Shown one piece after another: positions 8,415-16,950 of a stretch of 40,120 nucleotides of DNA. Each line of letters starts with the position of its first letter. The first letter of the stretch is position 1. This stretch comes from Rubidibacter lacunae KORDI 51-2. Its GTDB lineage: Bacteria; Cyanobacteriota; Cyanobacteriia; Cyanobacteriales; Rubidibacteraceae. The stretch covers positions 1 to 40,120 of the forward strand of contig NZ_ASSJ01000015.1 of NCBI RefSeq assembly GCF_000473895.1. Direction: 5' to 3'. The notes beneath the pieces are model-generated. The model was not told the origin of the DNA. It did not search any database and saw only the letters and a list, made by a program, of their open reading frames with translations. The position numbers and the translations under genes were made by a program.

Positions 8415-8477
8415 AAATCCATCTTTCATGATTTGTTTCTACCCTGTTTTCTATTAGTCACTGCAGAGTTTCAACTA

Positions 8478-10172
8478 TTACCCGTAAATACTTTCTCGGT
8501 CGTGTGGCATTTCTCGATCGCGTGCAATCTGTACGCTTAACAAAATCACCGGTAAGGTTCCGACTAACACGACAGCTAGAGCCGGTGCTGCCGCTTCAAT
8601 GAGACGCTCGTCAGAGGCATATCGATAGGCTTGTACTGCAAGTGTCTCGAAATTAAACGGGCGTACAACCAGCGTTGCCGGCAATTCTTTCATCGTGTCC
8701 ACGAATACCAACAGCACTGCTGTCAACAGACCGCCCCACATGAGCGGTAGATGCACGCGCGCCAGCGTGCTGCCCGGTCCGTGACCCAAGCCGCGCGCTG
8801 CATCGTCTAAATTCGGCCGCACGCGCGCGAGACTTGACTCGACTGCACCCAGCGCCACTGCCAAAAAACGCACCAGGTAGGCAAATACCAGCGCCGCGAT
8901 CGTTCCGCTCAGGAGCAGCCCCGTTGAAATACCTAAGGTTACTTGCATCCAGCGATCGAAGGCGTTATCAAACTGCCCAAGCGGCACCAACACGCCCACA
9001 GCAATTACCGTTCCAGGAATCGCGTAACCCATCGCCGCTACCCGCACGCCCGATCGCAGCAGCCACGTACCCTGCAACCGCTGGCCGTATGCCAGCACCA
9101 CCGCGATCGCTAATGCAAGACCGGCTGCCAGCACCGCCACGCCTGTGCTATGAGACGCCGCAGTCCAAAAGTCGCGGTTGAGAGTCTGGGTGAGGTTGCT
9201 CGAGGTTAAGTAGACCAGGTAGCAGCCAGGTATGCCGAAGCCCAACGCAATTGGGACTCCGCATGCCACCATTGCACCGATCGCCCGCAGCCCGTCTAGC
9301 CGATACTGCAAGGGCGACGGCGACGGCCCGCCCGCTTGGTAATATCTCGCCTGTCGCCGCGACCAACGCTCTAGCACCAAGAGGATTAAGACGAATCCCA
9401 TCAGCACTGACGCTAGCTGAGAAGCAGCCGCGCGATCTCCCATACCAAACCACGTGCGATAAATCCCCGTGGTGAAGGTTGTGATACCGAAATAATCCAC
9501 CGTCCCGAAATCGCCGAGGGTTTCCATCAACACCAGCGCCAGTCCCGAGGCGATCGCCGGACGTGCCATTGGCAGTGCCACCGTCGCGAAACTGCGCCAG
9601 GGACCGTAGCCCAGAGATCGACTTGCTTCCACCGTGCAGCGCGACTGCTCCAGAAATGCCACGCGCGCTAACAAGTATACGTAGGGATACAGCACCAAAA
9701 TCAACATGGCGATCGCGCCCCATAGCGACTGCACGTTGGGAAACCAATAGTCGGCGAAGCCCTGCCAACCGAATACTGAACGCAGGCCGGTTTGTACGGG
9801 ACCGAAGAAATCTAGCATCACAGTGTAGGCATAAGCCAAGATATAGGCCGGTGCTGCTAATGGCAGTAATAAACCCCACTCGAAGCAGCGGCATCCTGGA
9901 AACCTGCAGGTTGTCACCAACCAAGCCGTGCTAACGCCGATAACTGCTGTTCCAGTACCGACGCCCACGACCAGCCAAAGGGAGTGGCGTAAATATTCGC
10001 CCAAGACCGTGGTGGCAAGGTGCTCCCAAATATCGCTCGCATTGGTAAAGAGACTGCCAGCCACAAACAAAATCGGCAGTGCTACCAGCAACGCGATCGC
10101 CAATGCGAATAGCGTCCAAGCATCTAAGCGCCAGTGCACGGGAAGTGGAACAGAAAAGCGATCGACAGCCAT
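8478..10172 (-). CDS. Ferric iron ABC transporter permease (FutB/FbpB/ThiP-like)
   Basis: From ATG 10172 this is a 564-residue integral membrane protein with about twelve hydrophobic helices in two homologous halves, as in the fused permeases of Fe(III) and thiamine importers. Each half has an EAA-type cytoplasmic loop: EASRSLGYGPWRSFATVALP in the first and DAARGLGHGPGSTLARVHLP in the second, both contacts for the ATPase. FGTVDYFGITTFTTGIYRTW and KELPATLVVRPFNFETLA are strongly typical of the iron (Fut/Hit) branch. The frame is open to 10358, but the added residues are not hydrophobic and the homologous region begins after MAVDRF. The binding protein and ATPase genes are not adjacent, which is common for Fut systems. 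Iron as substrate is inferred from similarity. Confidence 0.92.
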   Translation of the reverse strand: MAVDRFSVPLPVHWRLDAWTLFALAIALLVALPILFVAGSLFTNASDIWEHLATTVLGEYLRHSLWLVVGVGTGTAVIGVSTAWLVTTCRFPGCRCFEWGLLLPLAAPAYILAYAYTVMLDFFGPVQTGLRSVFGWQGFADYWFPNVQSLWGAIAMLILVLYPYVYLLARVAFLEQSRCTVEASRSLGYGPWRSFATVALPMARPAIASGLALVLMETLGDFGTVDYFGITTFTTGIYRTWFGMGDRAAASQLASVLMGFVLILLVLERWSRRQARYYQAGGPSPSPLQYRLDGLRAIGAMVACGVPIALGFGIPGCYLVYLTSSNLTQTLNRDFWTAASHSTGVAVLAAGLALAIAVVLAYGQRLQGTWLLRSGVRVAAMGYAIPGTVIAVGVLVPLGQFDNAFDRWMQVTLGISTGLLLSGTIAALVFAYLVRFLAVALGAVESSLARVRPNLDDAARGLGHGPGSTLARVHLPLMWGGLLTAVLLVFVDTMKELPATLVVRPFNFETLAVQAYRYASDERLIEAAAPALAVVLVGTLPVILLSVQIARDREMPHDRESIYG

Positions 10173-10340
10173 GCAATGCCCCAATCGTTCAGCCCAATGG
10201 GTCCAGAAAGAACATCTATCGAACAGTCCGCCTTCCAGGCTAACCCGGCACCCGCATAACTTGTCGTAAGCCCGTCTAGTTATCTGGGAACGCGGCTGGG
10301 AAGCGATCGCTATCAAGGGAGGCAATGCACAAAAAAAACC

Positions 10341-10369
10341 TTGACATTTCCCGTGCAAACCGTAACAAT
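10341..10369 (+). promoter_or_regulatory. Predicted promoter of the DUF4278 gene
   Basis: A perfect -35 hexamer TTGACA at 10341 is followed, after 16 bases, by TAACAAT at 10363, then by GATACAGAAGC. The same arrangement, with identical spacing, recurs at 26513. The transcript would have a leader of about 140 bases before the ATG at 10515. An alternative view, in which this sequence is the decayed start of a longer reading frame, is discussed in the findings. Confidence 0.5.
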
Positions 10370-10514
10370 AGATACAGAAGCGATTAAATCGTTCATCTCC
10401 CGAGCATTAGCCGAGGGACGGAAGTAGGAGCGCGATCGCAGCCAGCAATGGCTAAAAGCAGCTCTGAAGGAACGCGCCTCCAATCGAATCCACAAGCGCA
10501 TTGAGGCAAGCATC

Positions 10515-10679
10515 ATGAAATATCGCGGACACGAGTACACCAAGGCACCGGTAAACCTGAACGTCGTCGAGCATCCCGAGGCTGGCAAGTATCGTGGCGT
10601 CAAGGTCACCTATCACGACTTCGAAGCAGTCGTTCAGCATCCGATCGGGCGCATGATGTACCGTGGTGTAAAGCACTAA
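10515..10679 (+). CDS. DUF4278 domain mini-protein
   Basis: This 54-residue protein begins MKYRGHEYTKAPVNLNVVEH and later has GKYRGVKVTYHDFE and GRMMYRGVKH. Repeated YRG motifs at the start, middle and end define the DUF4278 family, short cyanobacterial proteins often annotated as stress- or nutrient-responsive, with no known biochemical role. ATG 10515 is chosen because family members start M-x-Y-R-G; GAGG lies about eight bases upstream. It has its own predicted promoter and a good terminator at 10767-10807, so it is probably monocistronic. Upstream codons in the same frame read protein-like for about 50 codons but contain an amber stop at 10425-10427. Confidence 0.85.
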   Translation: MKYRGHEYTKAPVNLNVVEHPEAGKYRGVKVTYHDFEAVVQHPIGRMMYRGVKH

Positions 10680-10766
10680 ATTGTGAAGCACTAAATAGGA
10701 TCTTGGTCGGTAACTAGCTACTGACGAGCGTAGCTTGCTCCGCGTAAGCGCCGACCACACCTGCAC

Positions 10767-10807
10767 AAACTAACTCTTCCAGTTTTCACGGGAGGGTTAG
10801 TTTTTTT
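10767..10807 (+). terminator. Rho-independent terminator of the DUF4278 gene
   Basis: The arms AAACTAACTCTTCC (10767-10780) and GGGAGGGTTAGTTT (10790-10803) pair over 14 positions with two mismatched or wobble pairs around a nine-base loop. A run of seven T begins at 10801. It lies 87 bases after the stop codon. Confidence 0.85.
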
Positions 10808-10835
10808 GACGATCTAAAAGCCGCGATCGGAAGTC

Positions 10836-10935
10836 ATACCAATTTGCAGAATACCTGCGACAGATGGTGCAAGCGAGCCCCGGGAGTAAAAGTTCCCGAG
10901 TTGCCATTTGTCGAAACACTTCCTAGAGTTGGTAT
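10836..10935. mobile_element. MITE-C, copy 1 (100 bp)
   Basis: The element runs from ATACCAATTT to CTAGAGTTGGTAT and is exactly 100 bases long. It is the same length as, and clearly similar to, the copy at 20701-20800, with long shared blocks such as CGACAGATG and AGTAAA. The first and last 29 bases form an imperfect inverted repeat with conserved outer (ATACCAA) and inner (CTGCGACAG) parts. It has no coding capacity, which marks it as a non-autonomous element moved by a transposase elsewhere. Confidence 0.75.
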
Positions 10936-12135
10936 CAGTTGCCAGAGGAGTGTTTTTTAAGAACCATTATAACTCGTCTTAGCGAGATCGAATCAATTTT
11001 GGCGCAAATGTTCTAAGTTGCAGAAAAAAATACAGCTCCTCAGAATAAAATTCACGGCAGTAGTTTACGCTCCAGGGGGATTTTTTTGCACTCATTAAAA
11101 TTCGAACGTCTCGATCGAGTGCCTATTTAGCAGTATGTCCTCGATGCCGATATCGGCACCACCAGCACAAATGTCTTTCAATGTAGGCAATCCCTGACGT
11201 TGGCTGCTCAACTTTACTGGCGAGAGATTAAGCAACCCTGTTCGAGATTGCAGCAAAGGTGCCTCCACGTGCAGATGGTTAATGGTTCTACCCGTATCTG
11301 GCAGGCCGAATGTCTGCCGCTTTAGGACTCCAAGGCGCGCATGTTTCTGCTGGCTCGGGCATAGATACGGACGCAAGTATCTCGAACAGGAACAGTCCTG
11401 GAAGGAATTGCGTTTATCTTGGCAATGATTTTTAACAATCTCGACGCCCTCGTCTGCGTTTGCGTTCGTCTTTTCTTTTGGGGTCGGCACGCTCGCCCTT
11501 CTGGCGGCAGCTGCTGGCCGACATTTGCGCTCGCCCTGCTTTCGTCTCAAGCGTTGCAGAAAGCTCAGGCAATGGTGCTGCAATGCTCGGGTGGCACTCT
11601 CTCGACCCGAGTGATACCCCAAAAAAAGTGAATAAGGATGCTAGCGGTAGGTAAAGCGACCCGAAGAAAATCATTGTTCGCGGAATATGACTTCATTCTC
11701 GGGGCTCTATCTATCTTGCATCTATTTTTCGTTCGGTATGACTCTTAAGACGGCCAGAGGGCTTTGGCAGAGCGCCATATACCAATTGCCAAGCACGTGA
11801 CCGCTTATTGCAACGTTGCCCTTGTCAGGGTGCGACTGCACGTTCATCTGCCATACCAGTCCGCGGCGCTCCCCGCCCTTCAAGCCCAACTGCTCGGAGC
11901 CCCTCCAAAGCCAGCTAGAATCGACACTCAGACAATTGCCCATTAGCGAGATCTGCGGTCGGACCGACTGCAGATCTCGCAGTGCAAAGTTGCAAATTGA
12001 TGTTGTACGAGTTCCTAACAGTCGTGTTTCTTAGAGAACCGAGCGGTTGCCATCCTTGCGCAAATAATTCTGCAGCACGCGGACAGGTGCGGTTTGAAAA
12101 GCTTAGCCAGCGGCGGAAATCGGCCAGCCAATTAC
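10936..12135. other. 1.2-kb gene-poor region between MITE-C and the DnaJ gene
   Basis: No gene with recognisable features was found. The longest frame (11095-11622, minus) translates to a low-complexity basic protein with no family resemblance and is rejected. The region holds a 34-bp motif at 11679-11712 that recurs near 28487, and a strong 35-bp palindrome at 11946-11980. Base composition looks drifted, as in old relic DNA. Confidence 0.5.
11946..11980. repeat. 35-bp near-perfect palindrome
   Basis: Outer arms GCGAGATCTGC and GCAGATCTCGC are perfect over 11 bases. After one mismatch the inner arms GTCGG and CCGAC pair around a single central A. It would form a very stable hairpin on either strand. 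No T-run follows in either direction, so it is not a standard terminator. It lies 155 bases downstream of the DnaJ-domain gene, where it could protect a 3' end. Confidence 0.75.
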
Positions 12136-12849
12136 CTAGCGCGCCACCTGGGGGAGCGTTCGGGCATCGTCTTGAAGCGATCGCGCGATGCGAAAGAGTT
12201 CTTTGCCCGCGTGCAAATATTGCTCGTTGAAGTTGTAGGGAAACCAAGCAAGTTCGTCGATACCGCCCTCGATTTGGTTCAAGCAGTAGTAGAGGTTCGC
12301 GGCGGCGGCGGCGGCTTCCGAAGGATTCGGACGCAAGGATAAAGTGCGGCGAGCATCCGCCAACCGATTGCGGCAGTCAGTGAGGTAGCCTTCAAAAGCT
12401 GCCAGCAACCCATCGTCAAACGGGTCTGCGCTGAGGCAATCTAGCTGGACTTCGAGCGGATTGAGAATGCTGCAAATCGAGCGGTTTACGGGTGCGTAAA
12501 CGGCTTGCAACCATTCCTGTAAAAGTGAGTCCGCATCGCGACCCGACTGGCGTTGTTGCTGGTGGTGTGTCTGGGCGCGAGCGCTGCGTTCTTGGCGCAG
12601 CGCTGCTGAAGGATGTGTGGCTGCACCCAGCAATTGAGCGTCGTAGCGACGTCGCTGTTGCGGGTTACCGAGCACCGCATATGCAGCATTGACCGATAAA
12701 ATCTTGTCGCGATCGCCTGTTCCGCCGTTGCTGTCCGGATGATAGCGCTTTGCCAGCCGCCGATAGGCTTGTTTGACCTCAGACTGCGTGGCCGAGGGGC
12801 GCAGTTCGAGAGTCTCGTAATGGGAAGCGGAACGGTCAGAAAGCGTCAT
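12136..12849 (-). CDS. J-domain (DnaJ-like) protein
   Basis: This 237-residue protein has an N-terminal J domain at about residues 9-70, with HYETLELRPSATQSEVKQAY, the catalytic HPD at residues 37-39 in KRYHPDSN, and AYAVLGNPQQRRRYD. It would stimulate the ATPase of a cytoplasmic Hsp70/DnaK. There is no G/F region or zinc domain. After a Q/R-rich linker, the C-terminal half (about 105-235) is a helical domain (LLQEWLQAVYAPVNRSICSI and following) seen in cyanobacterial type III J proteins of unknown client. Single gene; start ATG 12849 places the J domain right at the N-terminus. Confidence 0.92.
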   Translation of the reverse strand: MTLSDRSASHYETLELRPSATQSEVKQAYRRLAKRYHPDSNGGTGDRDKILSVNAAYAVLGNPQQRRRYDAQLLGAATHPSAALRQERSARAQTHHQQQRQSGRDADSLLQEWLQAVYAPVNRSICSILNPLEVQLDCLSADPFDDGLLAAFEGYLTDCRNRLADARRTLSLRPNPSEAAAAAANLYYCLNQIEGGIDELAWFPYNFNEQYLHAGKELFRIARSLQDDARTLPQVAR

Positions 12850-12999
12850 TACTAGAGAGGTTGGCGATTGCGAGGACTTTCACAATCTAGCCCAATCCTC
12901 CCGAGGGATGCTAGATAGTCGAACGCTGCAGTTCGCGAGCAGTCTTCCAGTAGCTTGCGCGATTGCATCGCGGGTCGGTGCAACTGTCCCAAACTCGCT

Positions 13000-13962
13000 T
13001 TAAGCCGTTACAGCCTGGACGCGCGGCGAGAGTTCCTGGAAAAGCGGCGTGCTCAAGTAGCGCTCGCCAAAGCTTGGCTGGATCGCGACGATCAACTTGC
13101 CCGCGTTTTCCGAGCGCTGTCCGACGCGCACCGCTGCGCAAAGTGCCGCCCCCGTTGATATTCCTGACAGAATACCTTCCTCGCGGGCCAGGCGACGTCC
13201 GTAGGCGATCGCGTCGTCATCGCTCACCGTCACTACCTCGTCTAGCAGATCGGTACTGAGTACCTGCGGCACAAAGCCGGCACCAATCCCTTGAATTTTA
13301 TGCGGGCCGGGCTCGCCGCCCGACAGCACCGGACTGCCTTCAGGCTCAACGGCGATCGCCTTGAACTCCGGTTTGCGAGCTTTGAGCGCCTGTGCGACAC
13401 CTGAGATCGTACCGCCCGTCCCGACCCCAGCAACGATGATGTCCACCTGTCCGTCGGTATCTTCCCAAATTTCCTCGGCGGTCGTCGCGCGATGGATTGC
13501 GGGGTTCGCCGGATTGTTGAACTGCTGCAGCATGAAGGAGTTGGGCGTATGCTCGACGATTTCCTGCGCCCGCTGGATACAGCCTCCCATCCCCAACACT
13601 CCGGGAGTTAACTCCAATTGCGCGCCGTAAGCCCGCAACATCGCCCGCCGCTCGCTGCTCATGGTTTCCGGCATGGTCAGAATCAACATGTAGCCCTTCG
13701 CCGCTGCCGCCATTGACAGCGCAATCCCGGTGTTGCCCGAGGTCGGCTCTACGAGTACGGTTTCGCCAGGGACAATCTTGCCCTCGCGCTCGGCGGCTTC
13801 GATCATGCCAATACCAATCCGATCTTTCACCGATGCCGATGGATTTCGCCCTTCAAGCTTGATGACGAGTTGCGCGACGCAACCTTCAACCGCCGGAATG
13901 CGATTTAGGCGCACGAGGGGGGTGCGACCGACCGTGGCGGTGATATCTGCAGCAATACGCAT
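13000..13962 (-). CDS. cysK: Cysteine synthase A (O-acetylserine sulfhydrylase)
   Basis: This PLP enzyme makes cysteine from O-acetylserine and sulfide. It is 320 residues long, the usual size. The PLP lysine is K46 in SASVKDRIG. The substrate loop PTSGNTG is at 73-79, the phosphate-binding GTGGT at 181-185, KIQGIGAGF at 222-230 and SGIS at 266-269. All are intact, so it should be active. The N-terminus [20 protein letters not shown] fits family starts. An Rrf2-type regulator gene ends 174 bases upstream on the same strand, which suggests sulfur- or Fe-S-linked control. Confidence 0.96.
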   Translation of the reverse strand: MRIAADITATVGRTPLVRLNRIPAVEGCVAQLVIKLEGRNPSASVKDRIGIGMIEAAEREGKIVPGETVLVEPTSGNTGIALSMAAAAKGYMLILTMPETMSSERRAMLRAYGAQLELTPGVLGMGGCIQRAQEIVEHTPNSFMLQQFNNPANPAIHRATTAEEIWEDTDGQVDIIVAGVGTGGTISGVAQALKARKPEFKAIAVEPEGSPVLSGGEPGPHKIQGIGAGFVPQVLSTDLLDEVVTVSDDDAIAYGRRLAREEGILSGISTGAALCAAVRVGQRSENAGKLIVAIQPSFGERYLSTPLFQELSPRVQAVTA

Positions 13963-14136
13963 GGCGTGCGGTCCTCTCGGTAGTGGTTTTGGGTGATAGC
14001 TCTCTCGGCACTGCTTTTCGCAACTCAGATGGGGTTCGAGTACTCGGCCGGGGCGTGGATGTCACGATCGCTGGGAACGGTTAAATAAATCACCCGCGCT
14101 CCGCAAGCCGAGCATGGTTGCTGATACGTCAACGCG

Positions 14137-14571
14137 CTAAATGTAGTACATCCAATCCTTCTGCTGGCGGGCATCGCACCGATCGCACAGGTCTTGCAGA
14201 GTTTGACTTCCCAGAGTAGCGCGCGCACCATCGCGAACGTCTTTCCAGGTTGCATGAATAACCGCCTGGGCGGCAGTGGGATCGGTCGGCGGATTTTTTT
14301 CGGTTGCTTCGTTACCTTCCAGGCAATCGAATACATCGAGAAGTGAGATATCCCCCGGCGCCCGTGCTAGCAAGTAGCCGCCCTTAGCACCACGTTGGCT
14401 GCGCACGAGACCGCCGCGTCGGAGCGCGGCTAACAATTGTTCGAGGTAGCGGTCGGGAATGCTTTGTTGCGATGCAATCTGACGGATCTGCAGGGGGTCT
14501 TGCCCTTTGTAACGCGCTGCCAGTTCGAGCAGCGCCAGCAAAGCGTATTCCGTTTTGCAAGACAGTTCCAC
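14137..14571 (-). CDS. Rrf2 family transcriptional regulator (Slr0846-like)
   Basis: From GTG 14571 the protein has 144 residues and begins MELSCKTEYALLALLELAAR, the typical cyanobacterial Rrf2 start. The winged helix follows with IRQIASQQSIPDRYLEQLLA, LRRGGLVRSQRGAKGGYLLA and DVFDCLEG. Upstream in-frame codons back to 14844 are open but not family-like, and they would run into the divergent ada gene. Some Rrf2 proteins (IscR, NsrR) bind an Fe-S cluster through three cysteines. Here DLCDRC near the C-terminus offers two, so a cluster is possible but not shown. The nearest same-strand gene is cysK; the CymR branch of this family controls cysteine metabolism, which makes cysK a natural candidate target. 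Confidence 0.9.
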   Translation of the reverse strand: MELSCKTEYALLALLELAARYKGQDPLQIRQIASQQSIPDRYLEQLLAALRRGGLVRSQRGAKGGYLLARAPGDISLLDVFDCLEGNEATEKNPPTDPTAAQAVIHATWKDVRDGARATLGSQTLQDLCDRCDARQQKDWMYYI

Positions 14572-14777
14572 GGGGGGATCGCGGGCGACAGTGTTATCAG
14601 TATACTCCGGTTCTCCGGTCGGGTTTTGTTGGATTCCTCGCAGCGGCGATTGCAGATCTGCGGCCACCCGAGCCTTGACCCCCGCAATCTTCACTACGAT
14701 CGCGACATGCGGATAGCGCGGTTCGCGCCACTCGGCATAGACTGCGAAGGTCGAGTCAGGCACTGCCGGCATTACCC

Positions 14778-15890
14778 ATGACATTTTCTGAAGGGACCAC
14801 TGCAACTGAAGTCTCTGCTCTCGAAGCATGCATGTGGGAGGCAACGCGCACCCGCGATCGCGCCCGCGATGGATCGTTTGTCTACGGCGTGCAGTCCACG
14901 CGCGTATACTGCCGACCGAGCTGCCCGAGCCGCAAACCCCGCCGCGATCGGGTGCGTTTTTTCACGACTCCTGCTGCTGCCGAAGCTGCCGGCTACCGCC
15001 CGTGCAAGCGCTGTTTGCCCCAACACGAGGGCGATCCACTGCAAGAGCGCGTGCTGGCAATGTGCACCCAGCTCGACGCCGCGATTGCCGCTGAAGGCGC
15101 GCTGCCGACCCTCGCCGATTTGAGCGCGCAGGCAGGGCCGAGCCCAGAGCACTTTCAGCGTGTTTTCAAGCAAACCTTGGGCGTTACGTCGTTTGCGGAT
15201 GCCGATGCGCGGCGGCAGGAGCGGCTGAAAGCGGCGCGGAAACGTGGCGAGCGCGAGATCGATGCAGCTTACTGGGTGGGTTTTAGCGCCAGCAGCGGTT
15301 CGTACGAGCGCGCGATCGCCCAGCTCGGAATGACGTCCGCCACCTACGGACTGAACGGACGCGGCGCAACGATTGACTGTGCAGCGGTCGAGACTCCATT
15401 GGGCATCTTGCTTGCAGCTGCGACCGAGCGCGGATTGTGTTGTGGACGATTGGGCACAACTGCAGCTGAGTTGGAACGCGAACTGCGAAGCGAATTTTGC
15501 GAAGCGACGCTGCAGCCAGCCGGCGAGCAGACCCGCGTGTGGGTGGAGGCGATCGCGGCTTACATGGCCGGCGAACGGGACTGGCCGCTACTGCCTGTAG
15601 ACGTAAGGGCAACGGCCTTTCAGCGACGGGTATGGGAGGCACTGCGAGCGATTCCAGTGGGAACGCGCGCGAGCTACAGCGAACTGGCACGGGTGCTTGG
15701 CGCGCCAACGGCAGCCCGAGCCGTTGCGGGCGCCTGTGCGGCCAACCCGGTGGCGATCGCCATTCCCTGCCATCGCGTGGTGCGGCAAAACGGGGAGCTC
15801 AGCGGCTATCGCTGGGGTCGCGACCGCAAGCTAGCGTTGCTGGAGCTGGAAGCCTGCACCGCGCGCCAGGACACATCCACACCGCTGTAA
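14778..15890 (+). CDS. ada: Ada bifunctional DNA repair methyltransferase/regulator
   Basis: This 370-residue protein repairs alkylated DNA. The N-terminal Ada zinc domain has its four cysteines at C45, C49 (VYCRPSCPSR), C76 and C79 (YRPCKRC). A middle AraC-type helix-turn-helix follows (about 88-190, with EHFQRVFKQTLGVT and GFSASSGSYERA). The C-terminal O6-methylguanine methyltransferase domain has FQRRVWEALRAIPVGTRASY and the active-site IPCHRVV with C331. In E. coli methylation of the N-terminal domain turns Ada into an activator of its own gene. Start ATG 14778 is used; ATG 14829 would also retain the domain. It is divergent from the Rrf2 gene, with 206 bases between start codons. Confidence 0.95.
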   Translation: MTFSEGTTATEVSALEACMWEATRTRDRARDGSFVYGVQSTRVYCRPSCPSRKPRRDRVRFFTTPAAAEAAGYRPCKRCLPQHEGDPLQERVLAMCTQLDAAIAAEGALPTLADLSAQAGPSPEHFQRVFKQTLGVTSFADADARRQERLKAARKRGEREIDAAYWVGFSASSGSYERAIAQLGMTSATYGLNGRGATIDCAAVETPLGILLAAATERGLCCGRLGTTAAELERELRSEFCEATLQPAGEQTRVWVEAIAAYMAGERDWPLLPVDVRATAFQRRVWEALRAIPVGTRASYSELARVLGAPTAARAVAGACAANPVAIAIPCHRVVRQNGELSGYRWGRDRKLALLELEACTARQDTSTPL

Positions 15891-16013
15891 CTGTGCGGGC
15901 ATTAGCTTCGCAACGGCGTGCGGATTAGTGCGATCGCTCGTGACTTGGGGGCTGGCGTAACGAGCGCAGTGCGAGCAAGATGGCAATGCCACCAAACGGG
16001 AAAGAACGCGGAT

Positions 16014-16808
16014 TTAGGGTGATGAGCCGGCATTGAGGGCAACTGCATCGCCCTTTGCCACAACGCCCCCAGCGAATTCGGCGGGCACGCGCGTGTTGAC
16101 GCACAGGCGGTAGAAGTGATTGAAGCGATCGGCGTTTGCCCAATCGGGCAATGTCTCTTGGCGGCGGCGGGAGAAGATCGTCGGGAACTCCGGATACGCA
16201 GTACCTGCTTGCGGATCGCGCGTCGGAACGATGCAGCGCTGACAGGGATTTATCCCCAAAAACGGCACGGTGCCGATCGCAAACGCCAATGGTTCCCCGG
16301 CTGCCCCAAACAGCCGGTCTTCCCAGAACGGCGGTACGCCATCGATTTCGAGATTGGTCCGCAGGCGCAGGCGCATTTGTTCGGCGTCCAGATTCGGAAA
16401 CCAACCGGCGGTTGCCTCCAACGTTGCAGTGCTAACAACCGTCGGACCGGGGGAGTCGGTATCATCGGGAAAACCGATGTTTACGTTCTCGCGCACCTCG
16501 ACCGGCTGCTCGAAGTAGTCGCTCAGCCAGGTATTGATGTCGCGGCGATCGCGGTGCAGGTGCAGCGGCGGTGTTGGCGCGCCGTCGGGTGCGGACAGCA
16601 CCACGGTTCCCACCGTCAAATCAAAACGCGCGCGCAGGCGGTGAATTGCCGCCGTCCGCTTGCCGTTGACGAAGCGATTGCGCGCGTCGAAGATGGCCCA
16701 CTGCCGGTCCCAGCGCAGGGCACCGCCGGGCAGCACCTCGGTGCGCTCGACCTCGACGCCGTCGAGGGATTTGATCGGGAAGATCGTGATGCGGGCGATG
16801 TATGCCAT
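16014..16808 (-). CDS. MOSC domain protein, molybdenum-cofactor binding type
   Basis: The 264-residue protein has a MOSC N-terminal beta-barrel (YIARITIFPIKSLDGVEV) followed by a MOSC domain with NLEIDGVPPFWEDRL and the conserved cysteine block INPCQRCIVPTRDP (C189 and C192). MOSC proteins carry molybdenum cofactor or sulfurated forms of it, for example the mARC/YcbX type that reduces N-hydroxylated compounds. Which activity applies here is not evident. Start ATG 16808 puts the barrel at residue 2. It is convergent with ada and divergent from the AI-2E-type exporter gene. Confidence 0.88.
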   Translation of the reverse strand: MAYIARITIFPIKSLDGVEVERTEVLPGGALRWDRQWAIFDARNRFVNGKRTAAIHRLRARFDLTVGTVVLSAPDGAPTPPLHLHRDRRDINTWLSDYFEQPVEVRENVNIGFPDDTDSPGPTVVSTATLEATAGWFPNLDAEQMRLRLRTNLEIDGVPPFWEDRLFGAAGEPLAFAIGTVPFLGINPCQRCIVPTRDPQAGTAYPEFPTIFSRRRQETLPDWANADRFNHFYRLCVNTRVPAEFAGGVVAKGDAVALNAGSSP

Positions 16809-16950
16809 GACCTTTGGGGAACGTGCTGGAACGATCGCGAGCTACCGACAACCGTTTCACAATCGGAGGCAGGCGGTGGGCTTACCGACAGAGTTTAGGC
16901 GATCGCGTCCGGGCTAGACTTGTGGGAAATGCCGATTGCCAAGACGAACC

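Larger units (their letters stand above)
8005..8477. other. Intergenic region with an IS5-type remnant
   Basis: There is no intact gene. The region is largely occupied by the internally deleted insertion sequence described at 8083-8414. The remaining ends hold only short non-coding flanks of the DUF1997 gene and of the FutB-like permease gene. Confidence 0.6.

Noticed and set aside
9148-9924. A 258-codon frame inside the iron permease gene in another phase
   Set aside because: It overlaps a gene with complete family motifs and reads as Arg/Gly/Ser-rich shadow translation.
11095-11622. A 175-codon minus-strand frame in gene-poor DNA
   Set aside because: The product is basic, low in structure, and resembles no family; there is no ribosome binding site, and an overlapping frame in another phase is equally open. 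Length alone is not evidence at this GC content.
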